DNA from: Lithospermum erythrorhizon
Lineage: Eukaryota > Streptophyta > Magnoliopsida > Boraginales > Boraginaceae
Direction: 5' to 3'
DNA length: 64,000 bases
Assembly: GCA_019722365.1 (NCBI GenBank)
Contig: JADFUC010002231.1
Location: forward strand, 124,001 to 188,000
Made by a program: the position numbers and the translations under genes
Notes under the pieces: generated by a model
Told to the model about the DNA's origin: nothing
Database searches by the model: none
The model's input: only the letters and a program-made list of their open reading frames with translations
Shown: piece by piece, positions 49,401 through 60,330 of the stretch
How the letters are laid out: every line of letters starts with the position of its first letter
Numbering within the stretch: position 1 is the stretch's first letter

Positions 49401-49563
49401 CTTGTTCTGGTAAGCCATTAGCAAGATCTTGTGATCACCAAGCTTATTCATATTAGTCAGTCTACGAATCCAAAACATCAATGTTCTTATGCTTCAATCC
49501 TTCATACTCTGCAGGATGATCTATACTACACTAGAGGATGATGATCATGCACTACATAATTAA
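46423..49563 (+). CDS. CNIH: cornichon family ER cargo receptor; join 46423-46494, 47498-47679, 49287-49409, 49515-49563
   Basis: Four exons encode a 141-residue protein. Cornichon/Erv14 proteins sit in the ER membrane and load transmembrane cargo into COPII vesicles. Exon 1 gives the first membrane segment ([18 protein letters not shown], residues 7-24). Exon 2 starts with the family signature [19 protein letters not shown] (28-46) and gives the second segment (54-81). Exon 3 carries [20 protein letters not shown] (88-107) and the third segment (about 112-126). Exon 4 adds [15 protein letters not shown], with the acidic tail after the last segment. All junctions are GT-AG (GTACTT, GTAAGT, GTAAGC donors; CTCAG, TTTAG, TGCAG acceptors) and phases agree. 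Length is normal for plants. An in-frame ATG at 46375 is less likely than 46423, where homologous proteins start. The gene is fully intact among damaged repeats. Confidence 0.95.
46553..46850. repeat. tandem duplication of about 140 bp in cornichon intron 1, with a C12 run
   Basis: The tract ttttgaattttgatgggtat (from 46555) returns near 46695 as ttttgaattgtgatggttat, and homology continues through gattcgaatcaaag / gattcaaaccgaag. The second copy holds 12 consecutive C at 46810-46821, absent from the first. Confidence 0.8.
47680..49286 (+). other. cornichon intron 2
   Basis: A 1607-base intron with T-rich plant composition. It contains a direct repeat (ttgaggctttcaaggcatg near 47861 and 47884, period 23), a poly(T) run near 47918-47932, and ACTCCGTA-type octamers near 48388 and 49192. 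No gene is seen inside; short ORFs at 48139-48330 are not recognised. Confidence 0.8.
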
Positions 49564-49806
49564 ATTCTTGTTATCGGATCCTTCTCCACTTGTTTTCGGA
49601 CAGCCGTGCTGAGCAATTTGAGCCATGCCATGAAGTCTCTTCAAGGATGTTATGTTTTAAATCCTTTGTATTGTATTCAGAATGATCCACATCACATTGG
49701 AAAACGGGAGCATCTCTGTTGCCTCCTCCTTTATTTGGTAGATAATAGTTTAGGTTGATTGATAATTTGGAGTACTCATTTTTTGCATGTAATTCAATGT
49801 AATTTG

Positions 49807-49812
49807 AATAAA
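49807..49812 (+). terminator. polyadenylation signal of the cornichon gene
   Basis: AATAAA lies about 244 bases after the stop codon (49561-49563), a plausible 3' UTR length. Confidence 0.5.
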
Positions 49813-50168
49813 TTTTATGGTAAACACTCGGTTGTGTTTTTCTCATCTTTGGCATTGTTCGCCATAGCATAAAAATCTTAGAAAATTCATGATTTATTCG
49901 AGAAAAGTTGAATGAGACTAGATCCGTTTTAACTTTCCTTTTAAATTGTGGGCGATTAAATATTTCAGCTAGTGCACATCCTTGCTAGAACAAAGCAGTG
50001 GCCGATTTTTTCCCCAAAGTTTTATGTAGAAATATGATTCAAAATCACATAAGCCCATCTCTTTATTTTTTTTTTGTCTCGGACAATAATAAAATTTCCG
50101 TTGTCGTAGAGGGATATAAAAGTTATTTTGCATATTCATCGCATTATTCATTACATCATTGTAGTTAA

Positions 50169-50415
50169 TACTTCTTTTTGTTTGAGTTGTCTTTTTACTT
50201 ATTTACACATAGATTAAGAAAAATAAAAAGTAGTTAAAAAATATATTGAAAATATAAATGTTTCACTAATTAAAATTATATACCTATTTATGAGAATTTA
50301 ATTAAAGAAATTAAAAAAGCTTTTTACTGAAACGTAAATACATAATTTTCACGTTGTGTTTATTTATTTTAAAAATAAAAAATTATTAAAAGATAAAAGT
50401 TAAACGAAGTGAGTA
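50169..50415. mobile_element. Stowaway-like MITE, copy 2
   Basis: It starts tacttctttttgtttgagtt and ends, in reverse complement, tactcacttcgttt, with TA at both ends. The interior tract agttaaaaaatatatt...aaaatataaa is shared with the MITE at 9858-10112, so both belong to one family. Confidence 0.6.
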
Positions 50416-50449
50416 ATTAATAATGTATATCATTTTAAATCTCATATAG

Positions 50450-51160
50450 GCAACTCTCTTTGATAGTACATTGGTTGACTAAAGCATAACTCATAACTTA
50501 ACGGGGATAAAAAATGTGGATGGACAATTATGATGATGTTAATCCCTTGCTAACGTCTTCATCAAAGTGACAATCCAACTACAACTTGTAAATAAATTAC
50601 TAGAGACTAAAAATTCTATCACTGTCCTAAATCAAATTGCAACATGAAGATATTTTCAAATACTAATAGCGTGATACGTGTAACCACCCGATGCTCACCT
50701 AGCCACTCGTAGCAAACTCTCCAACAACCTCTTGACTCAAGTAAATGCCCTGTCAACTTTTTCAAGACAACGAACGCCCAAAAAGCTAAAAGGGTGTCAT
50801 GCCTATATAAACTTAACATTGTGTAATCCTACCATACCTGAATCCAGTCACCAATAATATAATAGTCAAATGTGAATAAAATACATATATCCGTGACTAC
50901 CTAATAAAGGCCATGTTATTAAACATAATTCCAATGCGTAGTTTCCCGACATAACACACGAAGATATAATAGCGTTTCAAGAAGACACAATTCCGCAGTT
51001 AAATCAAGCAGACTCACCAAACTAATTAAAAACTCTGTCATCAAAACTCCTATCTCTCATATTCCCACCTAGTATACTCAACCTCTAATGCGCATATACT
51101 AATCCGTCTAATTCAAGCAGAATTTAATTAACAATAATCACCCCTTAACACTTATACCAT
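50450..51160. other. unassigned, possible LTR-element remnant
   Basis: It contains a TATA-like tract CCTATATAAACTTAAC near 50800 and no coding motif. It may form one unit with the minisatellite that follows. Not recognised. Confidence 0.35.
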
Positions 51161-51181
51161 ACAAGATACCAAAACTCGGGC

Positions 51182-51530
51182 ATTTATACATTGTAAAGTA
51201 TAAGGCACACCGTGACTTATACACAAAGCAATGGCCAAGACATCGCACTCATACACTAAGACAAGGCCCACCGCTCTTATACCAAGATAGCGCACACCGC
51301 ACTTATACACAAAGATAAGGCACATCGCACTCATACACTAAAGCATTTTTTAAGTACACTAAGTATAAGGCACACGCACTCATACACTAAAGATAAGTGC
51401 CCACCGCTCTATATTACCAAAGATAAAGACACACATTCTCTTATACACTAAGTATAAGACACACCGCTCTGATACACTCAAGTATAAAGACACCGCACTT
51501 ATACACTAAATATAAGACACATATCATGAT
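51182..51530. repeat. minisatellite of about 29-34 bp units
   Basis: Roughly eleven imperfect tandem copies of a unit like cttatacactaagataagg followed by cacaccgca. Units differ by small indels (some have aagtataa, some ccaccgctc), so length varies between about 27 and 40. It is not coding in any frame. Confidence 0.85.
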
Positions 51531-52030
51531 ATCCCCTACAAAGAAATGAAATACCCAACCCTAATCATCCCAACTATAAAGTACAAATCCTGATGACGGA
51601 GCCACACCTCAAAGTTTCACGATAACTCCAACCAAATCACTCTACTCCCAAACAATATTAAAGACACTAAATGATCTCACAATCAGAATCAACACAAATC
51701 ACGATGTAGACATATCAAAAGTGCCTACAAAAGCCACAGAAATACAAAAGCGCCACAAGGCCATTGTGACTACAAATTGTCAACAAGCGCCATTTAAATC
51801 GAATATAAATGTGAGTTCAAAGTTTTATTACTTACCTCAAAGAATAATTAACACCTTCAACGCCGCATAATATAAATCACATAATCATATCATGACTCAC
51901 AACGAATCACACATAATCATACCTAGCTAACAATACGTTTCACGCAATTTAAAAAGAGAAAGACGTATAATTCCGCGAGATAAAGATTACCTTCATGGGG
52001 CCTACCACAAAACTCTTCGCGAAATCACAA
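51531..52030. other. unassigned spacer beside the minisatellite
   Basis: No ORF or repeat partner recognised. Confidence 0.45.
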
Positions 52031-52034
52031 TCAC

Positions 52035-52259
52035 TCAGAATCGCCCCTTCCCACGATCAACGCAAGTCCTTGTGGGAAGAGAATAGGGTAGTTCTGTTGG
52101 TACACAGTAGCAGCCCTTGTGAATGAGATATACTGTACCACTGGAAGATACATCACCTACTGCTGCAACAATTGTGATGGCTCTCTTCTTATTGTTAAAA
52201 CTCAAACGAGGAATACTTGACCTTAAGAGGCCTGATCTAGTTATGAGTTGCTCAAACAT
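52035..52259 (-). pseudogene. remnant of a plastid DnaJ-type Cys-rich protein gene
   Basis: The minus-strand frame of 74 residues begins with a Ser/Arg/Leu-rich leader (LITRSGLLRSSIPRLSF) that could be a transit peptide. Next comes AVGDVSSSGTVYLI, close to the conserved AVGDVS..GT.YLI segment of small plant chloroplast proteins of the DnaJ/Hsp40 Cys-rich superfamily. After it, VPTELPYSLPTRTCVD...GKGRF aligns loosely with the VGTAFPI..SRKDTCPECDGAGF segment of that family, but the second cysteine and the glycines are replaced and the second zinc-finger half is absent. So it is a truncated, decayed copy, or exon 1 of a gene whose other exons are lost. Family recognition is from memory and moderate. 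Nothing nearby on the minus strand continues it. Confidence 0.42.
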
Positions 52260-52299
52260 GGTAAGCAGTAGTTAGTGAAAAGCCCATTGAACAAGGGAT

Positions 52300-54150
52300 G
52301 CCATAGCCACGATGAAGTAAGTGGTACTTAGAATCTTTTGTTGCAACTCCGTTTTTTATACCCAAGGATATGGGTCTGAAGGATAAGGAACAATAGAAAG
52401 ACACATCAGAAATCAAGATTCACATATGATAAGTATGGTCCCACCCATTTCATTCTACAGCCACATCAAACTAATAGATGCTGGATTCTTTTTGTGTAAT
52501 TGAATCAAATAAATTATACTTAATTAATATTATTATCAATTATTTATATTATCTCCTGATCCCACCACCGACGAAAAATTTTAAATTTTTTTTTAACGAA
52601 AGTATATTACAATACGCATATTGTGACGCGACATTAATGCCTTTTATATAAATTTTTAAAAACAAAATGTGATAAAAATAAAATAAATCACAAAGAGTGA
52701 TAAACTTTAATTAACTAATACAACGTTAACTTTTACTAAAATTTGGGAATAGATTATAGTTCTTTCGATACTAAAATTTAAATTTAAAAATGAAAAGAAA
52801 TATAAATTTAGAATTTTCTATTTTTCACAATAAAATTAAACAATCTGGCCATTTATTATTACTTCTTGTTCACTTGGCCAATTCTGGGCTTTTATTATTT
52901 CAGAATATTTAAACATATTTTCATATATCGCTTATGAAAGCTTTTCTCCATAAAATAAATTATTTTCATATAAAATTACGAATTACTTTACCACGTTATA
53001 ATATATATAACTTTAATTAGATAGGTTACATCTAATATTCATATATAAAATATTAATCTTCATGTCTAGAAAACAAACAAGTGCAAAAAATAAATAATAA
53101 TGAACGGTAATGAATGTTAATATCAAGAAATATTTTTTGTTTCGTATACTATATTGTCACAAAACTTACATTATATTAATACTATATTTTATTAATTCTA
53201 ATTTTAGATTTTAAATAACATTCATGTTTCCTATGTATAGATATTGTATATAGATAAATAAGGAGTGCTAGTATAGTAAATAGTGTTTGATTTTTGAATA
53301 TGCGCAAATAATGTTTTATATAAATTCATCGACTAATTTATAGAAAAGAAAATAATTATCACTATGTATGAATACATATAATCAAATATCTAAATTGAAT
53401 AATCGTCATGTTAATTATATATTATTCTAAAGGATTTTAATTTTCATTCATTATTAATTAATAATCAATTATGATGAGTATGGCTTACTAATATCACGTT
53501 TATTTAAAAATAATAAATAAATAGAATATTTTTCTTCAATTTATACTCAATAAATGACAATATTTAAATTGATCACTTACATATTAAAATAATAATAATT
53601 CTTTAATTAATTCTAAAAATATAACTTTTGTATTTGTTTCAACTATTTGGTTTTTTTCATCACAATCAAAAGTATAACCAAGATCAATATTTAAGTCATG
53701 ATAAATTAAAATTAATTAAATATCAACATCAAATCACAATAACTATTTTTGTTTATTCATCTAGAATGACAAATGAAAAATTAAGATAATTTTAAAATCT
53801 CATAGTTTTCTGTGGTTTCAATGCTTTGATGTAACTATTCTGCCAACTGACCAACAATTATTTGATCACAAATTGCAAAAACGGTATTTGAAAAAATTTG
53901 TTAGTAGAGCAATAGTTAGCTTACTAAATAATCTCACTATGTCTAAGATTATTATATTTGCTTGGAAGCTTCCATATGTTCTTTCTTTTCATGTTGTAAA
54001 TCTGCACTACTGCTAAAATAAACCTAAAACGAATTATCAGAAGCCCGCAAAATTAAACTACTAAATATTTTGTATTCTAAATTTATTGCCGAAGCTACTA
54101 CGTAGCAGTTTAAACGGCTAATCGAAATAGCTAGCTCGCCGACTATCTTG
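52300..54150. other. AT-rich intergenic spacer
   Basis: Strongly AT-rich from 52500 to 53800, with no gene. The last part (54000-54150) rises in GC toward the gypsy LTR. Confidence 0.6.
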
Positions 54151-54199
54151 GCTGAAATAGCCCAACCGAACACTACTAAGATAGCCCATTTAAGCCCAA

Positions 54200-56366
54200 C
54201 CCAAGCCAAAATCGCTTTCTTCCCTTCCCTTCGCCAAATTCTAACCCCTCCCCATTTTTTTTTTGATTTTTCATCTTCAAATTCTCCCTCAATTCACGAG
54301 CTTGAAAGTAAACTTTCTGGCAAGCTTCTCCGCCACCCCGCTGTTTTTATAAAAAAGGTGTAATATTTTCTGAGTATTTTGTGAAATCCTACACTTTTAA
54401 TTTTGTTGACTTTTTTGAGAATTTGAATTTTATTATTCATTTTGATTCTCGGGTTGTATATTAGTTGTTCTAGACAGAAATATGATGTTTAGTGTTAAAT
54501 TTTAGATACGATTTTTAGGAATTAAGCCTGACTTGGAATTTTGGATGAATTATTACCGAATTATTGTCTGCGCTAAATCGTATATGTAAATCGAGAGCGA
54601 TTGATAAATTTGGGGTAGAAACATTGGTTTTGTAGTGAATTAAAACTGATGATCGCGGCTGACGCTAAATGCGATAATGTAGAATTTGATGAACAAATAC
54701 GTTATTGATTAAATATTGTTGGTTTTCGAGATACGAATATGAACATAGGTGTTGGGAATAAATAGGTCGAATCTGATCGCCTTGAATTTCGTATGGAATC
54801 TTAATTTAGAAATTTAGGATTTGGAAAGGTTTATGGTCAATCGTCAGAGCCAGAAATCCTCTAATTTCTAAGGCTACTAACTAGTGAATTTGAATATACT
54901 TAGTGGTTTATTGAATTAAGTCGGGAAATCCAGGGTCGACATTAAAATTTCATTTAAACGCAACGGTACTTCAATGAACCTAGATTATAATTTTAAAATG
55001 CAGTACAAGAATGGTACTTAAAATTGGGATAAAAAAGGGTTAAATGATTTCAGTAAAGGATATTATTTTTGTAATGTGTCTGCTCGTACTGGGACGGGAC
55101 TAGCGTGAGGATCGATTGACGCATGTAGCGCTAGCTGCATTAGCTCAAAAGCGTGATTATCACTGCTTGTTAATTTACGGTGCTTGGATGTTACGATGGT
55201 AAATCGAGCGTGATGTAATATATCTGTATCAAAAACTATCATATGTTAATCAGAACTTCCGATTCGTGGAGTTACCGTGTAGTTAATCAGAGGATATCAG
55301 GTCAACTTATGTGTGTTTTAAAGGAAATCTCGAGTATGTCTCGTGTTTCAGCGAGTATTCTCGCATTCATGTCGGTAAAATCGTGCGCCGAAACCGTAGT
55401 ATATCTCTGCTAAGTGCAGGCTTTTTGCAATGGTTTGACTTATTGTGTGCGCGAGAACAGGATACATTGATCGTCAGATGTCAGTTGGCGTGCGCCCGAT
55501 ATTATATGCGCGCAAGCTGCGATGTTGAGATGCTGCTGGGAGCTCACAGCGTTTCGCCGAAAAGGCGCAGAGTTACATATATTACGGGCGTACCGCCGAA
55601 AAGCGCCAGCCATATCTAATTTGAAATACGGAGACGGTGATACCATATGACATGTGGTTGTGATTTCACCGCTGTCGCATTAATAACGCGCCGGGATGAG
55701 TTATTGTTATTTTCGCGGAAGCTTGCGCGCAGGCTTTGCTGAATGTCATACGGTGTGCCGTTGTTTCGGCGAGTATTCTGCTAGTATGTTCTCGAGATAA
55801 ATGATGATTTACTTTATTGTATCGATATGCCCCGGCACTGCCTATTTTATTGATAGACTAAAGCGTATATATATATATATATAGATAGGTATGAAAGTAT
55901 GTGGTCATCGTATGTTCATTCGGACTCAGGGTAAAGTTACCATCCGGGCATCCGCTTCCACTAAGCCGCCGAGCTACCCCATTCCTCCCCTTCACGATTG
56001 ACAAAGCGCCCGAAGCCGACGAGTCATGAAAGGCCGGTGATTCCATTTAGGTATGACGGTGGCTAGGATCCCTCTGCGCCCCTTGTTTTCTATTTAGTTT
56101 TGATGTAAACAAATTGTTTTATTTTCGTTTGAAATTGCTGAACTATGTGATACATTTTGTATTTTGCCACGCATTTGTCTAATACGTCAGGCCAAGGCCA
56201 CGTACGGTTAAAACTTAAATAAACGCTGGCTGAGCTATTTCATCAAACTGCCAAGCGCTGTTTAAACAAAGGCTGCTAAGGTCAACCATCGACGTAATTT
56301 ATTAAGGCCGTGTCGATTTAATTATTCCCACCTCGGCGCTGCATTCCACTTTGCGCCGTCGTTACA
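54200..56366 (+). mobile_element. 5' LTR of the gypsy element
   Basis: It aligns with the 3' LTR from about 54420/60480 onward and probably earlier. Shared landmarks are ggatattatttttgtaatgtgtctgctcg (55038 / 61011), gaggatatcaggtcaactta (55290 / 61241) and the (TA)n run with gataggtatg (55866 / 61799). It ends GTTACA at 56366. Clusters of extra GC-rich bases (for example 55570-55760) differ between the copies. Confidence 0.75.
55866..55890. repeat. (TA)n microsatellite in the 5' LTR
   Basis: About eight TA units followed by gataggtatg. The same run at 61799-61820 in the 3' LTR is longer. Confidence 0.85.
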
Positions 56367-56387
56367 ATTATGGCATCGAGCCGTAGG
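56367..56387 (+). other. primer-binding site of the gypsy element
   Basis: ATTATGGCATCGAGCCGTAGG directly follows the LTR end. It is a damaged form of the initiator-Met PBS (TGGTATCAGAGCC), with extra bases that introduce CG. Confidence 0.65.
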
Positions 56388-56515
56388 CTTCCGCTTAATC
56401 GGTTCCGCAAGGCAGGTTATCGCCTGCGGCCCTGCACAAATTTTTTTGTGTGTCGCTTAGCCTTTGGCGAGTTCAAATTATTTTTATTTTGGCTTTCTTA
56501 CCAGACCTGCCCAGG

Positions 56516-58280
56516 ATGCCACCGAGAGTCGAGTCATTTAATCATGCACTGCTGGGAGGTAGAAGCTTCAGATTGTGAAAGCGAGATAAAGGTTGCAGGA
56601 ATGATGCTGAAAGAGCCGAGGCAATTCTGAGCAGAGCGCCAAGTGCAGTCGTGAGCCTGTAGAAAGCGGGGCAAGGCTAACCGAGCGTAATTCAAATCAG
56701 TCCCCTGCGAGGAGGTGCAATTTTAAGAATCCTATACGGTAACTTCGCGAAAGTGGGCGACAGCAGCCCCGCACGCGACTCCGGCAGCCAAGGCCTGCAG
56801 TGCAGATTCGCACTGTGCCGTTGACGCTCGCCAGCGACCACCGAGTTTTCAGAGCGCCGCCATTCCGAGGCGCGGCGACAATTTTGAAAAATTGGAGAAT
56901 AAGTTTGAACCAACGGGTTTGAGACGAAAGTTAAAGGTGAAGTCGCAGCTGCACTGGCTTTGCTCCAGAGTCAAAGTGAACCATGTCCACAAAGATGACA
57001 GGTGAGATGCCGATTACTGTTAGATTCGAGAACTTTTTTAGGCGTACTTTCATTAAAACTCACATGTACGCCACATGGAGAAAGTGAGCCGCTCAGACGC
57101 AAAGAGCGAGAGGACCGCTGATGGCATGGTGGAGAAGTTTAAGGATTCTTATGCCGATTGATCTCGAGTATACCCAATCAATCGCAGAGGATCGCTGGCT
57201 TCCGCCGTGGGTCGAGATTACCGATTCGAGACCGTCTCCATTCACTTACACCAGCTTTTCATCACTGAGGAACGGTTTTCAAAAAGCGGACAGCGTAATC
57301 CAGGGCAGCAGGAAGGTCCTGAAGGACTGAGCTATACAAAAATAAATGACAGTGATTCCAGAGAAATTTCACAAAGACCGCCCGTGACAGTAGTCATTTC
57401 AAGGCACCACTGCTCACCTGCACTTTCTCAGTGGGCTTTCGCCGCTACTCCTCAGAGCGCTGGTTTCACGGTGGTATTTCGCCCGGCCGAGGTACAGTTC
57501 ATTGCTAATAAGTATGGGGCGTAACGGGCAATGTATAAGGATCACAAGACTGCAGGCGTTGCTTTCTGACGCCAAAGAAATGGGCATTTTGCTAACGATG
57601 TCCTTCTTATATGGGTTCAAAGTAGCCACCACTTCCGCTTCTACACATTGGGAGATCTCAGTAGAAATGCGGTCGATTTAACTTATTTGACCGGGGCCGG
57701 TTTTCGCGTGTGATCGACCTGCAGCTGGCAAAGCAGATGAGCGGAGTTGGCACGCGCAGGACGTGACACGCGCCACGCAAAGAGAGTGCACGATACTCCG
57801 AGAACGCCACAGTACTTATCTTGCATGGTCTTGATGCCCGCGTATTGTTTGATTCCCGGTTACACACTCTTTTATCCGTGAATTTTTCTAAAAGGCTATC
57901 TTTAAATTTCGAATATCCGAGCAATTTTTGATTATTGGCGACGCCAAGAGGGAGTGCCGGTCGGTATCAGAGGTTTATAGAAATTGTCCCAAGTTGTCGA
58001 TAATCATGCGTTAAGCAGACCAAGTACCCTTTCGAAAGCCAAGGGATTTTGACTCGATCTGGAACGGATCGGGTCGGGAAACACCATGCCGTGAATAAAT
58101 TGTCATCAGAAGGAGATTGCTTACTAGTCCGGCAGTTTCGAACCAGCGATGTGAGAAGTTTTATCATCTTGCGTGATCTCGGTGTTGGGCTCGCAAGTTA
58201 CCGGAATGCGACGCATGTGGGTATCCGGTTACGAACGGACTTGAAGCAGACAGCCTAAGCTTGAAAAAATGTCCGGATTG
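56516..58280 (+). pseudogene. gypsy gag/protease region
   Basis: Starts with ATG and MPPRVESFNH, like the MPPR start of chromovirus gag, 130 bases after the PBS. The rest, up to RT, is too shifted to read. No zinc knuckle or DTG/DSG protease site is in frame. The antisense frames here are not genes. Confidence 0.5.
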
Positions 58281-58862
58281 TGAGAGAATTCGAGATGCAA
58301 GCTTCCGAAGGATTTGCCAGACTACCTCCAAATGCAGAGATTGGAATTGACGGGTTGCAAATGAACGGTCTGATATCTATGGCACTCAGACGAATGGCTC
58401 CAAATGAGTCAAGGAGGTTGAACACGCAATACAGGAACCGGCTAGAGAAGCGGTTCATCAAAGCCGAAGTTATTCTCCTTTGGGGGTTCTCCAAAGCATT
58501 GTTCGCCGTTGTTGCACGGAACGACGAGGCTTTGTATTGATTTTCAATGACAAATAACAAAGTGACTATTAAGAACCGTACCTGCCAAGAATCGATGATC
58601 TTTTGACCACTGGCGGGCGGGTGAAGCCAAAAATTGATTTGAAAGTCCGGATATCATCGCTTGAGAATTAAAGAAGAGGATATATCGAATCGGCGCTTTC
58701 GCACTGAGCATGGGCACCATGAAGTTCTCGGTGATGCCGTTTGGGTTGACAAATGCACCTGCAGCTTTCATGGACCCGATGAATCGTGTTTTTCGAGAGT
58801 TCTTGGATAAGTTCGTGGTTGTGTTTATTGATGACATCTTGATTTATTCTAAGAGCCACTGA
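58280..58862 (+). pseudogene. gypsy reverse transcriptase
   Basis: Frames recover RLPPNAEIGID and MALRRMAPNE (58310-58410), a damaged LEKRFIKAEV...WGFSKALF block (58440-58500), RIKEEDIS (58660-58690), then clean [20 protein letters not shown] and [20 protein letters not shown] (58708-58829), DDILIYSKS. The catalytic FIDD (58824-58835) is intact. At least four frameshifts lie upstream of it. Confidence 0.88.
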
Positions 58863-58899
58863 ACATGAAGAACATTTTGAGGAAAGTTAAGGTTGAAAT

Positions 58900-59290
58900 C
58901 TTACGGTAAACCATTTGTACGCAAAGTTTTCAAGTGTGAGTTTTGGCTGAGTGCATACTGGGCATGTTATTCTCAGAGAGGCGCATGACCCACAAAAAGT
59001 AGAAGCAAAAGAATTTAATTGGGAAAGGCCTTCAAGTGTGACTGAGGCGAGAAGTTTCTTGGGGTTTAGCCGATATTGCTGTGAGTATTCATACAAGACT
59101 TTTCGATCGCCGCCTCCGATGACAAAAGTCGACCGCGGCGGAGTACCATTTGTCTGGGGGCGAAGAAATAGTACTGCTTCAATGAGTTGGTGCTACAGAT
59201 TGACTATAAGACTGCACTACCGCCGTGGAACGGTGGGTATGCGCATGCCGATGCTTCACATCGTGTTGCCATGTGATCGACGTTAACGGG
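58900..59290 (+). pseudogene. gypsy RT-RNase H connection
   Basis: Reads HTGHVILREAHDPQKVEAKE, then NWERPSSVTEARSFLGFSRY and VPFVWG, the standard thumb/connection sequence of gypsy elements, with shifts in between. Confidence 0.83.
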
Positions 59291-59303
59291 AAGCGATCGC
59301 GAT

Positions 59304-59600
59304 ATGTATCTCGACAATTGGAAGAATCATGGTGCTAATTATCCTACCCATGACTTGGAGTTGGCCGCGATTGTGTTCGCTTTAAAAATTTGGAGACACT
59401 ACTTGTATGGAGTCAAATGTCGTGATATTTACGGCATTCACAAGAAGTTTGAAGTATATCACCACCCAGAGGGAGTTGAATTTGAGGCAGCGGAGATGGA
59501 CAGAGTTTCTGAGTGACTACGATTCATTGAGTATCATCCGGTAAAGAAAGGTCAAGGGCGGATGCCTGAAGCCTAAGAGTCAGCCAAGGAGTCGCAGAGG
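59304..59600 (+). pseudogene. gypsy RNase H
   Basis: The open frame reads [20 protein letters not shown] and HYLYGVKC, the conserved RNase H block containing the catalytic Glu (DLEL). The following TDHK-type motif is lost to a frameshift, leaving [11 protein letters not shown]. Confidence 0.85.
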
Positions 59601-59929
59601 AGCCGGTGTTCAACGGGGTAGACTTGAGGCCAATGACAAATTTGCTGGCCTAGCAGCGAGCTTTTAGACCAGTATTACTTGATGCAAAAATAGATGCAAA
59701 AAGAAGACGAGAAGCTGCCAGGCCTAGTCTGGGGAGTACAATGCAGGAGGTAACCTGAGTTTACAGCCAAGACGACGGTGAGTTGTGGGGAATGAGTTGC
59801 CGCCCACTTCGGGCCGACCTAAAAAGTGAGATCTGACGAGGCTCACAATGCCTCATATAGTATGCATCCGAGTATACAAAGATGTGGCTCAAAATTTAAG
59901 CGGAGAATTCATCAGGCTGTGGACGTAAG

Positions 59930-60330
59930 AGAGAACGGTATTTTGTAGCAGTGTTTGATTTGCCAAATGTCAAGATCGACCATAAGCTTCCGCGGAATAT
60001 ACAACCATTACCGATACTGAATGGACTGAGAAGATCACCATGGACTTTAGTTTGGGAATTTTAAAAGAAATGGGATGATCAAAGGACAATTCATCCACGC
60101 CTCATTTTCTACCTGCCAGCAAACCTGGATGGGCTTCGAAAAGTCAGCCGACGTATGTGTAAATGATCAATGGGTGCCGTGGTGAGTATTTGTGCCTGAT
60201 AGACGCAATGAGGGATCTGGTGAGGAACCAAACGAGACGCTAAGCCATCCTCAGAATGTGTCCAAGCGGCCCTGGGTCGGTGGCAAGTCCCACATCTCAG
60301 AGTCACCTAAGACCAAATGCATTTAAGAGG
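59930..60330 (+). pseudogene. gypsy integrase N-terminal part
   Basis: CLIC (59952-59963) is the second half of the HHCC zinc finger. It is followed in other frames by KIDHKLPR, LQPLPI-like and KITMDF words (59970-60045), the entry to the integrase core with the first catalytic Asp. The rest of the core is not readable before the 3' LTR begins, so integrase may be truncated. Confidence 0.7.

Noticed and set aside
51182..51530. CRISPR-like look of the tandem units
   Set aside because: Units are contiguous and diverged, with no unique spacers, in a plant nuclear genome. It is a minisatellite.
58255..58560. Antisense ORFs over gypsy RT (58255-58560 and 58544-58837)
   Set aside because: The plus strand carries clear RT motifs, so these are shadows.
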